From positions 1 through 36,750 of the forward strand of contig PKRH01000016.1 in assembly GCA_017577565.1 (NCBI GenBank): DNA of 36,750 bases, read 5' to 3'. Numbering within the stretch: the first letter of the stretch is position 1; every line of letters begins with the position of its first letter. Both the position numbers and the translations under genes were made by a program. Under the pieces are notes generated by a model. That model saw nothing but the letters and a program-made list of their open reading frames with translations, was not told the DNA's origin and did no database searches. Below, in pieces: positions 32,407-36,750 of this stretch. This DNA comes from Thermoanaerobacterales bacterium (GTDB lineage Bacteria > Actinomycetota > Acidimicrobiia > Acidimicrobiales > JACDCH01).

Positions 32407-32796
32407 TCAGCGCCGGCGCTGGGGCTCGTACAACACGACGGCCTGGCGGAGCGGCACGAGCTCGCGGCGGTACTGGCGGTGCACCTCGGCGACCGCCTCG
32501 GCGGCCTTGCGCCGGGTCTCCTCCAGCTCGGCCCGGAGGCGCTCGATCTCGGCCTCGAGCTGCAGGACCCGCTGGACGCCCTGGAGGTTCAGGCCCTCGT
32601 TCGTCAGCTGCTGGATGCGGCGCAGCTGCGCGATGTCGGCGTCGCTGTACCGGCGGCTGCCGCCGGGCGTCCTGGCCGGGTCGACCAAGCCCTTGCGCTC
32701 GTAGATGCGCAAGGTCTGGGGGTGCACGCCGGCCAGCTCGGCCGCGACCGAGATGACGTACACCGCTCGTGTCGACTCACGACCCTCGGGTCGCAT
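32407..32796 (-). CDS. hspR: HspR, MerR-family heat-shock repressor
   Basis: 129 aa. N-terminal MerR helix-turn-helix: VYVISVAAELAGVHPQTLRIYERKGLVDPARTPGGSRRYSDADIAQL, almost the HspR consensus. A coiled-coil dimer region follows (about 75-110), then a conserved basic tail RRELVPLRQAVVLYEPQRRR. In actinomycetes HspR represses dnaK operons and clpB via HAIR sites, with DnaK as co-repressor. ATG 32796 has a GAGGTGA ribosome-binding site and lies 13 bases after dnaJ. It is the last gene of the operon, so it is under its own control. Confidence 0.95.
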   Translation of the reverse strand: MRPEGRESTRAVYVISVAAELAGVHPQTLRIYERKGLVDPARTPGGSRRYSDADIAQLRRIQQLTNEGLNLQGVQRVLQLEAEIERLRAELEETRRKAAEAVAEVHRQYRRELVPLRQAVVLYEPQRRR

Positions 32797-32809
32797 CGCT
32801 CATCACCTC

Positions 32810-33937
32810 TCACTCGACCCCGAGGTGGGCTCGGGGTGATCTGCCGTCGGTGGCGGCCGCCAGGGCCTCGACCGCCTTGCGCTCCTCGTCGGTCAGCCGC
32901 TGCGGCACCGCCACCTCGACGGTCACCAGCAGGTCGCCGGTGCCCCTGGTGGTCGGGACGCCCCGGCCCCGCACCCGGAAGGTCCGCCCCGAGCGGGTGC
33001 CCGCGGGGATGCGCAGGGTCACCGACCCCCCGTCCAGCGTCGGGACCCGGATGTCGGCCCCCAGCACGGCCTCGGGGAAGGTGATCGGGACCGTGATCGT
33101 GAGGTCCCGGCCCCGGCGACCGAAGATCGGGTGGGGGCCGACCCGCGCGGTGACGTACAGGTCGCCCGGCGGGCCGCCGTTGCGGCCCGGCCCGCCCCGG
33201 CCCTTCAGCCGGATGCGCTGGCCGTCGTCGACGCCGGGCGGGATGCGCACCTTGACCTCGCGGGGCCGGCGCTCGACCCCGGAGCCCCGGCAGGTGGGGC
33301 AGGGGTCCTCGACGAGGAACCCCTGCCCGCCGCACCGGGGGCACGGCTGCGAGAAGCTGAAGAACCCCTGGTTCTCGTCGACGACGCCCCGACCGCCGCA
33401 CCGGGGGCAGGCGTGCGGCGTCGTGCCGGGCCGGGCGCCGCTGCCGTGACAGGTCGAGCAGACGGCGTCGCTGGTCAGGTGCAGCGTCGTGGTGATGCCC
33501 CGCACCGCGTCCTCGAAGTCGAGGTGCAGGTCGGCCTCGAGGTCCTGGCCCCGGCGGGGGCCGGTGCCCCGGACGCCGCCCGCCCGCCGCCGGCCGAAGA
33601 ACCCGCTGAGCACGTCGCCGAGGTCGCCCAGGTCCTCGAACCGGAACCCGGCACCGGGGCGTGCGCCGGCGCCGGCGCCCCCGAACATGCCGCCCATCGG
33701 CCCGAGGCGACGGACCTCGTCGTACTCCTTGCGGCGCTCGGGGTCGCCGATGACGTCGTACGCGGCGGAGATCTCCTTGAACCGCTCCTCGGCCGTGGGG
33801 TCACCGGGGTTCGCGTCCGGGTGGTACTTGCGGGAGAGCTTCCGGTACGCGTTCTTGATCTCCTTCTGGGACGCGTCCTCGCTGACCCCGAGGATCCGGT
33901 AGTAGTCCTTCTCGAACCACTCGCGCTGCGGCGCCAT
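32810..33937 (-). CDS. dnaJ: DnaJ co-chaperone (Hsp40)
   Basis: 375-aa full-length type I DnaJ that stimulates DnaK ATPase activity and delivers substrates. J domain with HPD at KLSRKYHPDANPG. The Gly/Phe-rich linker (GGMFGGAGAGARPGAGFRFEDL) follows. Four zinc-finger repeats: CSTCHGSG, CPRCGGRG, CPRCGGQG, CPTCRGSG. C-terminal substrate-binding domains begin at REVKVRIPPGVDDGQRIRLKGRG. It lies 25 bases after grpE and 13 before hspR. Confidence 0.96.
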   Translation of the reverse strand: MAPQREWFEKDYYRILGVSEDASQKEIKNAYRKLSRKYHPDANPGDPTAEERFKEISAAYDVIGDPERRKEYDEVRRLGPMGGMFGGAGAGARPGAGFRFEDLGDLGDVLSGFFGRRRAGGVRGTGPRRGQDLEADLHLDFEDAVRGITTTLHLTSDAVCSTCHGSGARPGTTPHACPRCGGRGVVDENQGFFSFSQPCPRCGGQGFLVEDPCPTCRGSGVERRPREVKVRIPPGVDDGQRIRLKGRGGPGRNGGPPGDLYVTARVGPHPIFGRRGRDLTITVPITFPEAVLGADIRVPTLDGGSVTLRIPAGTRSGRTFRVRGRGVPTTRGTGDLLVTVEVAVPQRLTDEERKAVEALAAATDGRSPRAHLGVE

Positions 33938-33962
33938 CGGGCCCTGTCGTCCTCCCCTGCGC

Positions 33963-34666
33963 TCAGTCGGTCACCTTGACCATCGCTGGACGGAGGACCT
34001 GGCCGCGCCAGCGGTAGCCGGGCCGCAGCACCTCGGCCACGACGTGCTCACCGCCGTCGCCCGGCTCGTGCACGACCGCCTCGGCCTCGTTGGGGTCGAA
34101 CGGCTTGCCCTCCGGGTCGATGCGCTCCAGGCCCTCCTTGCTGAGGGCCCCGTACAGCGCGGAGAGCACGGGCTCGACCGCGTCGGCGCCCTGGGCGAGC
34201 GCGGCGTCGCAGGCGTCCAGCACGGGCAGCAGGCTCTCGACGAAGCTGCCGAGGGCCCGGTTGATCGCCTCCTGCTGCCGGCGCTGGACCTGCTTGCGGT
34301 AGTTCTCGAAGTCGGCCTGGGCGCGCTGGTACGCCTCGAGGTACTGCGCCCGCTCCTCGAGGAGCGCCTCGAGGTCGACCTCGACCTTCTCGGCCGCCGC
34401 CCGGAGGTCGTCGTCCGGCTCTCCGGCCTCGGCGGTCGCCCGGTCGCCGCCGTCCGCCCGGTCGCCGTCGGGCGCCTCCTCGCCCTCGGGCGCCTCGGTG
34501 TCGTCGGCGGCCGCCGGGGCGCGCTCGTCGCCGCCCGCGTCCGTGGCGTCCGCGGGCGGCGCGGCGTCGGCCTCGACGGTGGCCCGGTCCTCCTCGGGGA
34601 CCTCGGAGGGCTCGGGCGGGCCGGTCGATCGGTCGTCGTCGGTGGGTCGGTTCGTCGGCTGGTCGC

Positions 34667-34670
<4 letters not shown>
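33963..34670 (-). CDS. grpE: GrpE nucleotide exchange factor
   Basis: 235 aa. The first 90 or so residues are a low-complexity acidic Asp/Glu/Ala/Pro tail, much longer than in E. coli GrpE. A long helix (YLEAYQRAQADFENYRKQVQRRQQEAINRA) and the beta domain ending GYRWRGQVLRPAMVKVT are classical GrpE. It exchanges nucleotide on DnaK. The GTG start overlaps the dnaK stop (GTGA), so the two are translationally coupled. Confidence 0.95.
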
Positions 34671-36505
<1,835 letters not shown>

Positions 36506-36564
36506 GGGAAGGGCCTCCGTGGGGGTACTGGTCGGTTGGGGAGATCGTCTTTCAGCTGGGGCCC

Positions 36565-36593
36565 ACGATAAAAGTTGAGTGCGGTATTCGCAA
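36565..36593 (-). promoter_or_regulatory. Sigma-70-type promoter for dnaK-grpE-dnaJ-hspR
   Basis: On the minus strand TTGCGA (36593-36588), 17-base spacer, TATCGT (36570-36565). Transcription should start near 36558 and leave a leader of about 50 bases with GGAGG before the ATG. The HspR-type operator covers the -35 and the spacer. Confidence 0.75.
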
Positions 36594-36597
36594 CTTT
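36571..36597. promoter_or_regulatory. HspR-type (HAIR-like) operator at the dnaK promoter
   Basis: AAAGTTG (36571-36577), 13 bases, CAACTTT (36591-36597). The plus-strand half TTGAGT equals the HAIR half-site. It covers the -35 and the spacer, ending one base short of the -10 hexamer, the expected position for a repressor. Arms and spacing are identical to the clpB site. Confidence 0.85.
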
Positions 36598-36684
36598 GGG
36601 ACGCCGGCCCGGCCGCCGGCCCGCCCGGGGGCGGCGACGCCCCGGCGCGTGGCCGTCCGGAGCGCACGCCGGGGCCGCCCGCAC

Positions 36685-36690
36685 TACCGT
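36685..36690 (+). promoter_or_regulatory. -10 element for the gene entering at 36700
   Basis: TACCGT lies 9 bases before ATG 36700. No Shine-Dalgarno sequence. It is divergent from dnaK. Confidence 0.4.
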
Positions 36691-36699
36691 GACCCGGCG

Positions 36700-36750
36700 A
36701 TGACCACGCCTGGGGGAGCGTCGCCGGGGGGCGCGGGGGCGGCCACCGCC
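36700..36750 (+). CDS. 5' end of a gene running off the window
   Basis: ATG 36700 opens MTTPGGASPGGAGAATA, 17 codons to the window edge. The Gly/Ala/Pro-rich N terminus cannot be identified. Support is the promoter-like TACCGT at the spacing seen before other genes here. Confidence 0.4.
   Translation, partial: MTTPGGASPGGAGAATA

Overview
The window is very G+C-rich bacterial DNA with almost every codon ending in G or C. Start codons are often GTG, and many genes have a TANNNT -10 element only 6-9 bases before the start codon. The dnaK-grpE-dnaJ-hspR order, separate purS/purQ/purL genes, an ACT-domain malic enzyme and HspR-type operators point to an actinomycete. A lineage such as Acidimicrobiia is my inference, not proven. 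I see no rRNA, tRNA, CRISPR array or insertion sequence.

Layout. (1) 1-3650: a malic enzyme (minus) divergent from a leucine/valine dehydrogenase (plus), then an uncharacterised membrane-anchored coiled-coil protein. (2) 3700-16860: a purine biosynthesis region read mainly on the minus strand, in several transcription units: purA-purD-purE-purB-purC, purS-purQ, purL and purF-purM-pyrE. Two plus-strand genes break it up: a GtrA-family membrane protein and a small conserved basic protein whose promoter carries a perfect inverted repeat. purK, purN and purH are not in the window. (3) 16986-17981: a GT92-like glycosyltransferase. (4) 18024-20583: clpB with an HspR-type operator. (5) 20591-32376: a surface-polysaccharide cluster. 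It holds a Wzz/tyrosine-kinase-like chain-length protein, two tandem Wzy/O-antigen-ligase-like proteins, three GT4 glycosyltransferases, a Wzx-like flippase, a GDP-mannose-3,5-epimerase-like enzyme, and a polyprenyl glycosylphosphotransferase homologue that stops just before its catalytic domain. (6) 32407-36505: the dnaK-grpE-dnaJ-hspR operon, with a second copy of the operator at its promoter. A new plus-strand gene seems to start at 36700.

How it fits together. The purine genes cover most of the route from PRPP to AMP, with PyrE adding a pyrimidine step. The polysaccharide cluster has polymerisation, export, length control and sugar-modification genes, but its priming enzyme is incomplete here. 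HspR, at the end of the dnaK operon, probably represses both its own operon and clpB through matching AAAGTTG-N13-CAACTTT sites that flank the whole polysaccharide cluster.

The most interesting points are the paired operators, the dyad-controlled small gene at 9943, a codon-usage mosaic inside purL, the catalytically complete GDP-mannose-epimerase-like gene, the truncated glycosylphosphotransferase, and the widespread leaderless promoter geometry.
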